Below the pieces are notes generated by a model that worked only from the letters and a program-made list of their open reading frames with translations, ran no database searches and was not told where the DNA came from. A DNA stretch of 64,000 nucleotides from JAEUIE01 sp035430005 (GTDB lineage: Bacteria > Planctomycetota > Planctomycetia > Gemmatales > HRBIN36): positions 27,833-91,832 of the forward strand of contig DAOMFV010000003.1 in NCBI GenBank assembly GCA_035430005.1, written 5' to 3'. The position numbers were made by a program, and so were the translations under genes. This document shows, one piece after another, positions 10,277 through 18,375 of this stretch (within the stretch, counting starts at the first letter, position 1; each line of letters opens with the position of its first letter).

Positions 10277-10306
10277 TTTCGAACTAAATGGCATTAAACT
10301 CATCTG

Positions 10307-10331
10307 CAAGCTGGAGTCTACCTCCAGCTTG
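10307..10331. repeat. Palindromic repeat family B, copy 2; probable shared terminator
   Basis: The stem is identical to the one at 7085-7109 (CAAGCTGGAG/CTCCAGCTTG), with loop TCTAC, followed by TTTCATTTC on the plus strand. It lies between the converging ECF-WD40 and kinase genes, two bases from the kinase stop, and is well placed as a bidirectional terminator. Confidence 0.7.
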
Positions 10332-10333
10332 TT

Positions 10334-13012
10334 TCATTTCGTGCCTGGTTTCTTTTCGCCGGCAGCCTTTTTAAGCTTCATCATCAATAGTCGAAAATCC
10401 TCTCTGTCTCGGAGAACGCCTAGATCCTTCTCTTCCTCCAACTGTTTAACATCATTCCAGCCGGCTGCTACAGCAAACTGGATCAGCACCATGGCTCGAT
10501 CAGCTTCTTTCAGCGCGCTTGCTTTTTCCATTTCGGATTTCAGCGTGGAAATGGCCGCCCAGGCCCAGGCTTTGTCATACAAGAACTCGGCCTGATTCAG
10601 ATCGCGTTTCTCCCACAGTTCTACGGTGGCTAGGCACTGGTTCAGGTCGCGCTGCTTTTTGAAATGCCTGAACCGCAAGGTCATGAGCGAGTTGATCATC
10701 GTCGAATCAGCCTTGGGGCCTGTTGCCCGTTTCAGGCATTCATCAATCAAAGGAATAGCTTCCGAGCTTCGATTGAGGTCAAACAGCCGGGCAATTTTGG
10801 CCCAAATGCAGTTCAGCGTTTCGGCATGTTGAAGGCCTTTGCGTTTTTCAAAAAGAGGGACAGCCAGTTGCAGCAGTTTTAAAGCGTCTTCATTGCGGCC
10901 CAGGCAGGAGTAGCAATAAGCCAGATTCGTCATGGAGGTAAGAGTCGCAGGATGATCGTCGCCTTGTTTATCCTGTCTGATGCGGAGTACCTCTTGGTGC
11001 ATTGGCAAGGCCTGCTCATGACGACCTAGAATATCCAAACAAGCCGCATAAGTCATGATCGTATCCAGCGTGTTGGGATGCGTCGGTGAGAGGTTTTTTT
11101 TCTGCAAAGCCATCGCTTCTTCAAATAGTTTCAGCCCCTCTGTTTGTTTGCCTGATTGGAAATAAGCGAGTCCGAGATTGCTCATGCAAAGCATGGTAAA
11201 AGCATCCTTGGCCCCAAGCCTGTCCAGCGTCAATTGATGCACTTCTTCGGCAAGCTTAAGGACATCTTTCTGACGCCCCAACTGGACATAACTGACCGTC
11301 AGGTTATTCATGGCCATCTGAGTGACGTGCTCGCTGATGCCATGGTGTTCTTTGGCGTGCTGAAACACACGCTCACGATTTTCAAGAGCCTCCTGGTAGT
11401 GTCCGAGTTCATGATCCAGGTTGGCAACCGCCAACATGGCCAGAAGCGTTTGCTTGTCATACGGGCCGCTGTGGAGTTCAAAGAGTTCAAGGGATCGATG
11501 GAGTTCTCTGGAAGCAATTGGGAATTCGCCGAGGAACCAGAACGATTGTCCAAGTGTCTTGCGAATACGAGCTTCAATAACCGGCGAGGATTTGAAATTG
11601 TCAGCAATATCTGTCAAAGCTTTTTCGAGAACATCTCGCATTTTGACATTACGTCCCAAGCCTAGCTCTAATCCTTCAGGCCTGGCGGCAGCAAAAACCT
11701 TGTTGTCGACAAAATCCAATACTGCCCGCGTTTCAGCTTCTTTCGTTTCCGCTATCTTCCGCTGTTCTGCTTCTGCCTTTTCTTTGGTAGCAGCCTGGAA
11801 TAGCCCCCAAGTGGTTCCGACGATGCCAATCAACAACACGGTGATGATGGCGGCGGAAGAGATCATCACTACCCGCCGGCGAGTGCGATGTTCCCTGACA
11901 AGTACCTCAGCCTTGGTTCGTTCCAATTCCGCCTGACGGGCGCGTTCATCAGCGGCGGCGCGCAGTTGCGAAATATCCCTGGCGACCGCGCCGGCATTCT
12001 CCGGACGCTCATCCCGATTCGCGGCCAGGCAACGCTTAGCAAGGGCGATCAGGTCGGGATCAGCACCGCTGGCATCGAGCCTGTCAAAGCAATCAGTCAT
12101 CATCCCCAAAGCGGACAACAACCGAGTTGATTCTAGAGTATCTCCAACAAATGGTGGTTTTCCGGTTATCAGCGCACAAAGGATGCCGCCCAGTCCGAAA
12201 ACGTCGGATCGCGGGTCAAGCAATGTATTTGCCCCTATTGCCTGTTCAGGTGGCATGTAGGAAGGCGTTCCCAGAACGCTGCCTGCTGTCGTCAACTCAG
12301 AACCTGTGGTTTGGACGAACGATTGAGCAGCAAATGTTTTGGTGGTTTGTGGGTCATGATTGGTAAGGTCGACTTCGGCAGGAGGGCCATCCTGTCTTAA
12401 GACTTTGGCCAAACCCCAATCCATCACCTGCACCTCAGCAAAGGCTCCGACCATGATATTGTGGGGTTTCAAATCTCGATGGATGACTCCATGAGCATGG
12501 GCATACCCCACTGCCTGGCAGATGGATTCAAAGATACTGAGGTAGTTAGGGAGAAAGGTATGCGACCTGGTCTCTTCTGACTTTCGAGGCGTACCATCTT
12601 TATTCCAGATCAGGTCACTCAGTGTGTATCCCTTGATCAGCTTCATCACGAGAAATGGACGACCATCACTCAGTGTACCTGCCTGGTGGACAGCGGGAAT
12701 GCCGGGATGCTGCAGTTGACCAGTGATGCGAGCTTCGTCCAAAAAACGAAGTGCGTTGACGGAACCAACTTCATACTTCGGCTGGAGATACTTTAGGGCA
12801 ATGTCTCGGTCAAACGCAAACTCACGGGCACGATAGATAATGCCCATCCCGCCTCGACCAATTTCTTCGATCAGTTCAAAACCAACGGGAGAAATCGGCA
12901 GCTTGTCGTTGTTCAGGGTAAAAAGCAAATCGTCTGAGGTATCAGACCTGGGGGAAGCTCCACCGGGCGGTGAAGAGATGCCATGATCACTTTTGGTCAT
13001 ACCATCATTCAT
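10334..13012 (-). CDS. Ser/Thr protein kinase with TPR repeats
   Basis: This is an 892-residue Hanks-type kinase. The N-terminal catalytic domain has a Gly loop IGRGGMG (residues 51-57), ATP-binding Lys74, catalytic HRDLKPHN (Asp180) and a metal-binding DWG (198-200) in place of DFG. An activation segment and APE-like YMPPEQA follow. A membrane helix lies near residues 380-405 (VVMISSAAIITVLLIGIVG). The exported or membrane-distal half is built of tetratricopeptide repeats of the kinesin-light-chain type, about residues 480-840 (TMLCMSNLGLAYFQSG, TLTSMTNLAYCYSCLG). Kinase-TM-TPR proteins are expanded in planctomycetes and are thought to sense through the TPR part. The gene converges on the ECF-WD40 gene. 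The first ATG is used and AAGAAG lies upstream. Confidence 0.93.
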   Translation of the reverse strand: MNDGMTKSDHGISSPPGGASPRSDTSDDLLFTLNNDKLPISPVGFELIEEIGRGGMGIIYRAREFAFDRDIALKYLQPKYEVGSVNALRFLDEARITGQLQHPGIPAVHQAGTLSDGRPFLVMKLIKGYTLSDLIWNKDGTPRKSEETRSHTFLPNYLSIFESICQAVGYAHAHGVIHRDLKPHNIMVGAFAEVQVMDWGLAKVLRQDGPPAEVDLTNHDPQTTKTFAAQSFVQTTGSELTTAGSVLGTPSYMPPEQAIGANTLLDPRSDVFGLGGILCALITGKPPFVGDTLESTRLLSALGMMTDCFDRLDASGADPDLIALAKRCLAANRDERPENAGAVARDISQLRAAADERARQAELERTKAEVLVREHRTRRRVVMISSAAIITVLLIGIVGTTWGLFQAATKEKAEAEQRKIAETKEAETRAVLDFVDNKVFAAARPEGLELGLGRNVKMRDVLEKALTDIADNFKSSPVIEARIRKTLGQSFWFLGEFPIASRELHRSLELFELHSGPYDKQTLLAMLAVANLDHELGHYQEALENRERVFQHAKEHHGISEHVTQMAMNNLTVSYVQLGRQKDVLKLAEEVHQLTLDRLGAKDAFTMLCMSNLGLAYFQSGKQTEGLKLFEEAMALQKKNLSPTHPNTLDTIMTYAACLDILGRHEQALPMHQEVLRIRQDKQGDDHPATLTSMTNLAYCYSCLGRNEDALKLLQLAVPLFEKRKGLQHAETLNCIWAKIARLFDLNRSSEAIPLIDECLKRATGPKADSTMINSLMTLRFRHFKKQRDLNQCLATVELWEKRDLNQAEFLYDKAWAWAAISTLKSEMEKASALKEADRAMVLIQFAVAAGWNDVKQLEEEKDLGVLRDREDFRLLMMKLKKAAGEKKPGTK

Positions 13013-13115
13013 CGGACTGTCTTCTTATCAAGGTTCCTTGAGCAACATGATAATCTGCTTCTGCATCATTGAATACAGGAATCCGGTGAACTCAATTATT
13101 GGCATAGAAAATGAA

Positions 13116-13141
13116 ACATGCTCACGCAAGCGTAAGCATGT
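13116..13141 (-). terminator. Terminator of the small lipoprotein gene
   Basis: On the minus strand, ACATGCT/AGCATGT with inner ACGC/GCGT forms a nearly continuous 11-bp hairpin, followed by TTTCATTTTCT. It begins 21 bases after the stop of the broken lipoprotein gene and supports that gene being, or having been, a real transcription unit. Confidence 0.55.
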
Positions 13142-13162
13142 ACCTGGGATTGGACGTGTGAT

Positions 13163-13295
13163 TTATTTGACTGAAGTAGGATTGGGAACCGGAGGAGTAG
13201 GACGAGGGCTGGTGCCGGTCGGTTTGGGGTCCCCGTTACACCCGATGGCACCAAGTGTAAAAGTGAGCAGCAAAAGTGCGACGATCATTTTCATG
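13163..13295 (-). pseudogene. Small lipoprotein with an apparent single-base frameshift
   Basis: On the minus strand an ATG with an AGGAAG ribosome site starts MKMIVALLLLTF, a classic lipoprotein signal, but that frame stops after 19 codons. One base away in frame, at a run of five A's on the plus strand (13259-13263), reading continues as TLGAIGCNGDPKPTGTSPRP and ends in a Pro/Thr-rich tail at TAA. AIGC is a good lipobox. Removing one base from the run would restore a 43-residue lipoprotein of the small, Pro-rich kind common in planctomycetes. A terminator hairpin follows. It is either a true frameshift mutation, a slippage-prone (phase-variable or programmed) site, or a sequencing error. 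Confidence 0.55.
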
Positions 13296-13503
13296 GGCAG
13301 ACTTCCTGTTAGAGCAGAACCTCAACGTTAGTAATCCAAAAGACATCCCTCTGGACCACTCTTCGACTGAATACACGGGTTCCTTCACGTACTCATTTCA
13401 CCTGATTCTAGCAATACCTCCTTCAATGCAAAAACAAAAATAGAACAACCCGCAAATAATGAACGTCGAACAAATTGTCTGGTCATTCTGACAGTGAACG
13501 GTA

Positions 13504-13531
13504 TTGCACATGGCATCCCTTCCGTTATGCT
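13504..13531 (+). promoter_or_regulatory. Candidate sigma-70-type promoter of the FAD/Fe-S oxidase gene
   Basis: TTGCAC (13504-13509) and TATGCT (13526-13531) are separated by 16 bases and end 30 bases before the GTG start. Each differs from the consensus at one or two positions. Planctomycete promoters are poorly mapped, so this is a sequence match only. Confidence 0.3.
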
Positions 13532-13561
13532 CAGTAATCGATTTACTTTCAGGCTGGTTGT

Positions 13562-16513
13562 GTGCCTCACTTAGCAAAAAAAATTCGTGACGATCTCCGA
13601 GGATTTGTGCGGGGCACCGTACAGTTCGACGACGCAAGCCGCCGACTATTTGCCACGGACGCGAGCCTGTTTCGCATGGTGCCGATGGGTATCATTGCCC
13701 CGGCTGATGAAGACGATCTTCTTGCTCTGGTAAAGTATGCCTGCGCGAACAAGATCGGCTTGACGGCGCGGGGCGGCGGTACCGGCCTGGCGGGGGAAAG
13801 CCTGACAACCGAGCTGGTTGTCGATTTGACCCGGCATTTTGATCGAATTGTCGAGATCAAGGAAGAATCGATCCGTGTTCAACCAGGTGTGGTTGCTCAG
13901 CGGGTGAATGAAGCACTATTGCCCTTCGGAAAACGATTGGCGATTGACAGTGCCAGCGAAGCCAGTTGCACTATGGGCGGAATGCTGGCAACCAATGCTT
14001 CCGGCACTCGTGTAATGAAACACGGCTATCTGAGGCAATACGTCCAACAGGTGCGGGCTGTGATCGGTACGGGTCAGTTGGTTTCACTTCAACCGCACAG
14101 GACGAATACACTGGCAACGCCAACCGCTGAGGATCAACTAGCCCATGAACTGCATCGCTTGATTGTTGAGCATCAGCAACTTATCACGACCTGCCGACCC
14201 AAAACCCTCTACAACCGTTGCGGCTACCTATTAGACGATTTGCTGGAACGACAGTCCATCTCGCTTCAGAAAGCGATGATTGGCTCCGAAGGGACGCTCG
14301 GTTTGGTAACCGAAGCAGTGATCAACACAGTTCTCCTTCCTTGCGAAAGGGCAGTGCTGTTGTTGGGATTCACAAGTGTACAAGAAGCGGCAGAGACTGC
14401 ACCTTACCTGCTTGAAACCACGCCCTGTGCTGTCGAACTGCTGGATCGCCGGCTGCTCTCGATGGCCTGCGAAGTCGATCCTGTTTTCAAACACTGGCTC
14501 AGTCCTTCGATGCAGGCAGCGTTACTTATCGAATGGGAAGGAACAGAACCTGGAATCGTGTTGCCACAGGTGGAAACAGCCTCGGCCCTCGTTCGTCAAC
14601 ATTCCCATCCAGTGGTGGAACGACTGGCCTTGGGAAACCAGGAAGGAGAATATCTCTGGTCTCTGCGATCCAAAGCTCTGCCTGCCCTGCATGCCAGCAC
14701 GAAGCGATCGCCCGTGGCTTTTGTTGAAGATATCGCTGTACCGGTTACCGCGCTTGCTGGGTTTCTCAGTCAGGTGCAGATGCTGCTGCCGAAACACGAT
14801 ACTTCCGCCAGCATCCTATGTCATGCTGGTGCAGGCATTGTGCATCTGCGGCCGTTGTTTGATTTGCAGAATCCGGATGAAGTCAAGAGGATGCAGGCAT
14901 TCGCCGAGAATGTGTACGCCGAAGTCTTTCGTGTGGGTGGCACCATCAGCGCTCAACATGGAGTCGGCCTGGCACGAACACCGTGGATGGCGCAGCAGGT
15001 TGGCCCTCTCATGGAGGTCTTCCGCCAGGTGAAGACGCTCTTTGACCCCGTGGGCATCTACAATCCCGGCAAACTCTTCGGAGGCACCGGCTCCCCTCTT
15101 CAGTATTTGCGCTCCATGATGGACGCTTCTTCTTCGGAGCTCAAACCATCGCAAGAAACAGAAACCAAGAAGCAGGGCACGTCACTTCTTGTTATCGAAT
15201 GGGAATTGAATTGGACTAAATCATCGCCCCAAGCCAGCGCCGAAGCATGCCATGGCTGCGGCGCTTGTCGAACAATCAGTTCATCCCATCGTATGTGTCC
15301 GATCTTTCATGCTGAACAGACCGAAGCGGCGAGTCCGAGAGCCAAAGCAAATCTTCTGCGTGAAGTGCTGATGCGGCCCGAACAGAATTTGAAAGTCGAT
15401 TCGGAGGAGTTTCGGGCCATCGCTGATCTCTGCGTCAATTGCAAGATGTGTGGATTGGAATGTCCATCACGAGTGGCCATCCCGAAGTTGATGCTCGAAG
15501 CCAAAGCTCAGAATGTTGCTGAGCAGGGTCTACGCTGGCGTGACTGGGTAGTATCTCGACTTGATACCTGGGCCAGTTGGGGCAGCCGTTGGGCCTGGCT
15601 TATTAATGGCATGCTCTCGAACAGACTAGTTCGCTGGCATTTGGAAAAGGCATTTGGCATTACTCGCCGACGTGCGCTTCCTCGATTGCATTCAGATACC
15701 TTTTACAGGCGAGCGAAGCGATGGGGCTGGACGAGCAAATCAACCGCCACGGATAGGCCTCGTGTGGTCTACTTTGCAGACACGTATGCCCAGTATTTTG
15801 ATCCTCAGCTAGCAGAGGCAACAGTCAGAGTGTTGCAGGCGGCAGGAGTGCATGTTTATGTTCCTCCAAACCCATTGCATAGTGGGGCTGCTTCACTTTC
15901 GGTCGGGCATGTGGATCGGGCCAAACGACTGGCTAAGCGAAATATCAACGCACTGGAGCCTCTCACTCGGGATGGATACACCATCCTGTGCAGTGAGCCG
16001 ACGACTGCACTCATGCTGACTCAGGATTATCTCGATCTGGTGGATGATCCCGGCGCTCAGCAGGTAGCCCGGCATACGGTGGAGTTAATGTCGTACCTGG
16101 AGCAACTGCAAGAACAGGGCAGACTGCCTCAGGTCAAAATCGAGAACTTCCCTCTCTCCGTTGGCCATCACATTCCTTGCCACATCAAAGCACTTCAAAA
16201 GGGGATCGAAGGCCCAGGCCTCCTGCAACAATCAGGTGGCTATCGAGTCCACATACTGGATCTAAGTTGCTCCGGCATGGCTGGTGTCTATGGGCTGCAA
16301 CAGGCTAACTATGCTTCATCCATGCGCGCCGGCAAACCCATGCTCGACCGATTCGGTCAGGATGATTTACATTTCGGCTCCAGCGAATGTAGCTCGTGTA
16401 GAATACAAATGGAGCACGCCGGCAACAAACCGGTGCTCCACCCAGTGCAATGGCTTGCATTGGCCTATGGTTTGATGCCCGAACTCAGGAACCGACTAGT
16501 AAACTCGAAGTAG
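13562..16513 (+). CDS. FAD-linked oxidase / Fe-S oxidoreductase (YdiJ/GlcD-GlpC-like fusion)
   Basis: This 983-residue two-part enzyme starts at a GTG. Residues about 35-240 are a PCMH-type FAD-binding domain (TARGGGTGLAGESL, SASEASCTMGGMLATNASGT). Residues about 265-515 are the FAD-oxidase C-terminal domain with the metal-site-like HAGAGIVHLRP and SAQHGVGL. Two ferredoxin-type [4Fe-4S] motifs follow, near residue 563 (CHGCGACRT...CP) and residue 623 (CVNCKMCGLECPS). Two CCG-type half-motifs end the protein (HIPCHIKA, SSECSSCRIQMEHAG). The whole matches fused D-2-hydroxyacid dehydrogenases such as YdiJ (D-2-hydroxyglutarate dehydrogenase) and D-lactate dehydrogenase Dld-II relatives, which pass electrons via Fe-S clusters to the membrane. 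The exact substrate is not visible. Confidence 0.9.
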   Translation: MPHLAKKIRDDLRGFVRGTVQFDDASRRLFATDASLFRMVPMGIIAPADEDDLLALVKYACANKIGLTARGGGTGLAGESLTTELVVDLTRHFDRIVEIKEESIRVQPGVVAQRVNEALLPFGKRLAIDSASEASCTMGGMLATNASGTRVMKHGYLRQYVQQVRAVIGTGQLVSLQPHRTNTLATPTAEDQLAHELHRLIVEHQQLITTCRPKTLYNRCGYLLDDLLERQSISLQKAMIGSEGTLGLVTEAVINTVLLPCERAVLLLGFTSVQEAAETAPYLLETTPCAVELLDRRLLSMACEVDPVFKHWLSPSMQAALLIEWEGTEPGIVLPQVETASALVRQHSHPVVERLALGNQEGEYLWSLRSKALPALHASTKRSPVAFVEDIAVPVTALAGFLSQVQMLLPKHDTSASILCHAGAGIVHLRPLFDLQNPDEVKRMQAFAENVYAEVFRVGGTISAQHGVGLARTPWMAQQVGPLMEVFRQVKTLFDPVGIYNPGKLFGGTGSPLQYLRSMMDASSSELKPSQETETKKQGTSLLVIEWELNWTKSSPQASAEACHGCGACRTISSSHRMCPIFHAEQTEAASPRAKANLLREVLMRPEQNLKVDSEEFRAIADLCVNCKMCGLECPSRVAIPKLMLEAKAQNVAEQGLRWRDWVVSRLDTWASWGSRWAWLINGMLSNRLVRWHLEKAFGITRRRALPRLHSDTFYRRAKRWGWTSKSTATDRPRVVYFADTYAQYFDPQLAEATVRVLQAAGVHVYVPPNPLHSGAASLSVGHVDRAKRLAKRNINALEPLTRDGYTILCSEPTTALMLTQDYLDLVDDPGAQQVARHTVELMSYLEQLQEQGRLPQVKIENFPLSVGHHIPCHIKALQKGIEGPGLLQQSGGYRVHILDLSCSGMAGVYGLQQANYASSMRAGKPMLDRFGQDDLHFGSSECSSCRIQMEHAGNKPVLHPVQWLALAYGLMPELRNRLVNSK

Positions 16514-16522
16514 GAACTGCTC

Positions 16523-16765
16523 TTGGTAACGATCCATTTCTATGCCGGATTGCGCGAATTCGCTAAGACAGCAACGATGGAGTTGAACTGGCAGCCATGC
16601 CTGTCGGCAGCAGCACTTCGAGAGATGATTACTCAACGAATACCGGGCATAACTCCGCTGCTGGAGAGATCCTCTCTTGCGGTGAATGGTGTTATCGTCG
16701 GCAATGAGTTTTTTCTGCCTGATAGTGCTGAAGTCGCTCTGCTTCCACCCGTGAGTGGGGGATGA
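16523..16765 (+). CDS. moaD: Molybdopterin synthase sulfur-carrier subunit
   Basis: This 80-residue ubiquitin-like protein ends in the diagnostic Gly-Gly (LLPPVSGG), the C-terminus that is adenylated and thiocarboxylated to carry sulfur for molybdopterin. The N-terminal VTIHFYAGLREFA and central SLAVNGVIVGNEFFL are typical of MoaD. The start is a TTG nine bases after the preceding stop; no ATG is available. moaE follows three bases later, so the two subunits of molybdopterin synthase are made together. The position behind a Fe-S oxidase is probably co-transcription only, because that oxidase family uses FAD, not molybdenum. Confidence 0.92.
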   Translation: MVTIHFYAGLREFAKTATMELNWQPCLSAAALREMITQRIPGITPLLERSSLAVNGVIVGNEFFLPDSAEVALLPPVSGG

Positions 16766-16768
16766 TGT

Positions 16769-17179
16769 ATGGTCCGCATTCAATCGGAAGCTATCGATTA
16801 TCAAACACTGACTGAATCAGTGCGGAGTAATAATTGTGGGGCAGTCTGCCTGTTCCTGGGTACCGTGAGAGAGTTCACGGATGGCGAACAAACCAAAGCA
16901 CTGGCCTACGAAGGGCACACCACCCTGGCTCCTCAAATGTTAACCCAGGTGGAAACCGAGACTCGAAGCCAATGGCCAGTTGAAGAGGTTATGCTCGTGC
17001 ATCGTGTCGGCCACCTCGAACTGGGAGAGATCAGTGTAGCTGTCGCAGTCAGTTCGGGACATCGGGAACAGGCCTTTGCTGCGTGCAAGTTTGCCATTGA
17101 TCGATTGAAAGAGATCGTGCCCATCTGGAAACAGGAGCATTGGGCTGATGGACGCAAGGAGTGGGTGCATCCGACCTGA
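16769..17179 (+). CDS. moaE: Molybdopterin synthase catalytic subunit
   Basis: A 136-residue MoaE of normal length. Visible family marks are GAVCLFLGTVRE, LAYEGHTTLAPQ (usually YEAY), the HRVGHLELGEISVAVAVSS stretch and the C-terminal catalytic region VPIWKQEHWADGRKEWVH, with the conserved Lys of KQE. It converts precursor Z (cPMP) to molybdopterin using sulfur from MoaD. It lies three bases after moaD and converges on a membrane-protein gene 17 bases away. Confidence 0.93.
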   Translation: MVRIQSEAIDYQTLTESVRSNNCGAVCLFLGTVREFTDGEQTKALAYEGHTTLAPQMLTQVETETRSQWPVEEVMLVHRVGHLELGEISVAVAVSSGHREQAFAACKFAIDRLKEIVPIWKQEHWADGRKEWVHPT

Positions 17180-17196
17180 CACCTCGCCAACCAAGA

Positions 17197-18201
17197 CTAT
17201 TTGACTTCATTGGCCTGAAAGCTGATCGGCACCACCGTCGTAAGCCAGACACTGCGCTGCTTACCTGTACTTAGAGTAATTTCCTCTTTGCCTCGGCGAA
17301 GATGGACGCGCCAGAGATACTGCTCCCCTGGCTTCAAGGCGCTGACCGCCTGCTTCTTACCGTCACCGCTTCTTAGAGCGACAATCGTCATGTTGCCCGT
17401 TTCGCCAGGCAACAGCGATTCACAGGCTGGAAACGACAGACGTTCATGAATCGGATCGGTGATGGCACCATAGTAACGATCATTGGCCATTTCCAAAAAG
17501 GTGTAGACAGGCGATTTCGAGTCGTTGGCAAAAGCACGGTTAAAGGTTTCATCATCAGGTCGGAAAATAACGGTGCCTGCATTCTTGACATGGAGTGTGA
17601 GCACGAGGGCATCTTCTCCCGCCACATCGGATTTGCCTCCGCGCAAGGCATACCTAAGAGACTGTTTTGTAACCAATTGTGGGGTTATTTCCAACTGACC
17701 AATTCGCCTGGTCTCCCCCAGTTTCAGAGCCGGAATCTCTTGGCCGATCGGCTCGTTCGGTGGAATGATCTTCATATTCGAAGTTTTGTCTCCCGCTTTG
17801 TCCAACGACTGGAAAACTTCATGACGGCGACCATCAAGGAAGTCTTCGTAAAGTCCCTGATCCGGAATACTTTCGAGAATATGGGGTTCCTTCTGTCTTA
17901 GCCGCTGCTGGAAAAGATAGGCGATTCCGATGGTGGCAACAATGGCATAAGGCACCAGAAGTGCCGTCAGCCACAGACTGACAGGCAGCCGACGACGAGG
18001 GTAATGGGTGCGAGAAGAAGGCCGTGTTTCAGAAAGGGCCCACACTTCGGACGGATTCGATAGCGGATTCTCTTTTTCTAGCTGCACCGGGGATGGAACT
18101 TCGGGAGTAGGTGCAGAATCCGTGGGTGGAGCTTCGGTTATTTGCTGTGGTTGATCAAGCGAAGGCAGTTGTGGTTCCGTCAATTCAGGCATGGCGCCCA
18201 T
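17197..18201 (-). CDS. Single-pass membrane protein with an extracytoplasmic beta domain
   Basis: This 334-residue protein has no assigned function. Residues 1-70 are Pro/Gln/Glu-rich and cytoplasmic. A basic RRRLPVS leads into one membrane helix (residues about 75-97, LWLTALLVPYAIVATIGIAYLF). The remainder is predicted outside: a linker and then a beta-rich domain with KLGETRRIGQLEITPQLV, ALVLTLHVKNAGT and LLPGETGNMTIVALRSG. The 'conserved hydrophobic strand plus LxVKNxG' pattern resembles the Ig-like DUF4352/telomere-repeat-factor-like domains of secreted proteins. Uncharacterised proteins of this layout occur in planctomycetes. A second ATG three codons later is an alternative start. Confidence 0.7.
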   Translation of the reverse strand: MGAMPELTEPQLPSLDQPQQITEAPPTDSAPTPEVPSPVQLEKENPLSNPSEVWALSETRPSSRTHYPRRRLPVSLWLTALLVPYAIVATIGIAYLFQQRLRQKEPHILESIPDQGLYEDFLDGRRHEVFQSLDKAGDKTSNMKIIPPNEPIGQEIPALKLGETRRIGQLEITPQLVTKQSLRYALRGGKSDVAGEDALVLTLHVKNAGTVIFRPDDETFNRAFANDSKSPVYTFLEMANDRYYGAITDPIHERLSFPACESLLPGETGNMTIVALRSGDGKKQAVSALKPGEQYLWRVHLRRGKEEITLSTGKQRSVWLTTVVPISFQANEVK

Positions 18202-18319
18202 CTCGATTAGATCGTTTTCGGTACTGATGAAGTTCCGGAGTTAACCAGCCCCGTCAAGGTATACCTATTGTTCTATGAGATGAAGATGGAAGTAATCTGT
18301 GTCTTGCATACAAGAAAAC

Positions 18320-18343
18320 AGGGCAGGGATAAGCCCCTGCCCT
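18320..18343 (-). terminator. Rho-independent terminator of the outer-membrane barrel gene
   Basis: On the minus strand AGGGCAGGG/CCCTGCCCT forms a 9-bp GC-rich stem with a 6-base loop, followed by GTTTTCTTG. It lies just past the stop of the barrel gene. Confidence 0.7.
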
Positions 18344-18375
18344 TATTGTTGTTGTTGTTCCACAATTCTGGCTGG

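Noticed and set aside
12993..13331. A 112-codon plus-strand frame in the gap between the kinase and the oxidase.
   Set aside because: It runs antisense to the kinase start and to the lipoprotein remnant, has no ribosome site and encodes nothing recognisable.
16514..17179. A functional link between the Fe-S oxidase and moaDE as a molybdoenzyme system.
   Set aside because: The oxidase has FAD and Fe-S motifs but no molybdopterin-binding domain; shared transcription is enough to explain the order.
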